DNA of 22,798 bases, taken from the NCBI GenBank assembly GCA_937902665.1, contig CALELM010000009.1:1-22798 (forward strand). Reading direction: 5' to 3'. Of this stretch, positions 22,262 to 22,798 are shown one piece after another. Every line of letters begins with the position of its first letter. Within the stretch, counting starts at the first letter, position 1. The notes beneath the pieces were generated by a model. The model was not told the DNA's origin. It did no database searches and worked only from the letters and a program-made list of their open reading frames with translations. The DNA comes from an uncultured Selenomonadaceae bacterium. GTDB lineage: Bacteria; Bacillota; Negativicutes; Selenomonadales; Selenomonadaceae. A program made the position numbers and the translations under genes.

Positions 22262-22648
22262 TCACTTGATCACCATAACAGGAATCTTGGACTCCTCCAC
22301 TACCTTCTGGCTCACACTTCCTATCAATGCGCCCTTAAACAGTCCCAATCCACGGCTTCCCATAATGATAATGTCACTGTTTTCGGACTCTGCCACACGA
22401 AGAATTGCTTTTGGAATATTTCCTGTCTCCACATGCCGTTCTGCCTTGACCTCCTCCGGCAACTTTTCCCAAATTCGATCAAAAACAATATGACTCGGAA
22501 TATCCTTGTTTATATTGCTGGCAACATAAACAAAATCCATTTCTGCCTTGCACTTCTGCGCCAAGAAAATCGCCTCATCCACAGCCTTGCAGCCATTGAC
22601 AGAGCCGTCTACTGGAACAAGAATTTTTTTTATCTTTCCCACGCTCAT
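22262..22648 (-). CDS. Universal stress protein (UspA family)
   Basis: A 128-residue single-domain Usp. It opens 'IKKILVPVDGS', the first strand and nucleotide loop, has 'AIFLAQKCKAEMDFVYV' next, and ends with the ATP-binding motif 'GSRGLGLFKGALIGSVSQKVV' (the G-2x-G-9x-G-S pattern), which suggests the ATP-binding branch of the family. ATG 22648 follows a G6 run four bases away and places the start just before the first strand. The frame stays open to 22765 via a TTG, but those 39 residues resemble no Usp and lack a ribosome site. Usp proteins affect survival under starvation or oxygen stress; the exact role is unknown. The 150 bases upstream to the window edge hold no clear promoter. Confidence 0.92.
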   Translation of the reverse strand: MSVGKIKKILVPVDGSVNGCKAVDEAIFLAQKCKAEMDFVYVASNINKDIPSHIVFDRIWEKLPEEVKAERHVETGNIPKAILRVAESENSDIIIMGSRGLGLFKGALIGSVSQKVVEESKIPVMVIK

Positions 22649-22798
22649 TACCCCCCAACGAACCATTTTCTCCATAACCCTACTACACTGATTCGTTACA
22701 AAGGCAAAAAATCCTTTTCCAAAACAAGCTTTCCACGGAAAAGTTTTTATAACGCCATTGTTCAAGAAAATGCCATAAGCATTTTCCCTCCAATTTGC

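Noticed and set aside
22649..22765. 39-residue N-terminal extension of the stress protein
   Set aside because: It starts at a TTG without ribosome site and does not match the Usp fold, which begins right after ATG 22648.
1..22798. tRNA, rRNA, CRISPR, insertion sequence, phage or conjugative features
   Set aside because: No direct-repeat arrays, transposase or integrase motifs, tRNA cloverleaf patterns or rRNA stretches were seen in reading both strands.

Overview
The window reads as ordinary chromosome of a motile, anaerobic Negativicutes (Selenomonas-like Firmicutes relative). This rests on gene content and order: rplU-prp-rpmA-obg-yhbY-proB-proA-nadD-yqeK-LCP-rsfS-cvfB, an L27 with the cleavable Firmicutes N-terminus, a BofA-family protein beside recR, TmcAL, a ~630-residue glutamine synthetase and a CheV. 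The genus is not determinable from the sequence alone. Most genes lie on the minus strand; only an XRE regulator, tmcAL and nagB are on the plus strand. No tRNA, rRNA, CRISPR array, insertion sequence or prophage module was seen.

Layout from left to right. 1-402: an XRE-type regulator at the window edge, AT-rich. 403-677: a non-coding spacer ending in a very regular bidirectional terminator. 678-7016 (minus strand): a tightly spaced series running from a promoter at 7072-7100: a membrane-anchored DUF2939-like protein, an NYN-domain nuclease-like protein with a ribbon-helix-helix tail, a lipoprotein/ATPase/permease ABC importer of the NitT/TauT/SsuABC type, and a large glutamine synthetase. 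7116-8168: mnmA, divergent from tmcAL (8288-9523); both encode tRNA modification enzymes. 9546-9585: terminator between tmcAL and the convergent ybaB-recR-bofA operon. 11193-11918: nagB, alone and with different codon use. 12160-13104: cheV. 13236-22008: the long translation/GTPase/proline/NAD/cell-envelope block, with promoters at rplU and obg. 22262-22648: a universal stress protein.

Working together: rplU, prp and rpmA make two 50S proteins plus the protease that trims L27. Obg, YhbY and RsfS act in 50S maturation or silencing. ProB and ProA make the proline precursor. NadD makes NAD, and YqeK is a dinucleotide-tetraphosphate hydrolase. The items most worth a second look are the NYN-RHH fusion and its operon with an orphan importer and glutamine synthetase, an unannotated 51-residue membrane peptide coupled between proA and nadD, an LCP protein lacking two hallmark arginine motifs, the atypical codon use of nagB, and a 58-base palindrome in which the obg promoter is embedded.
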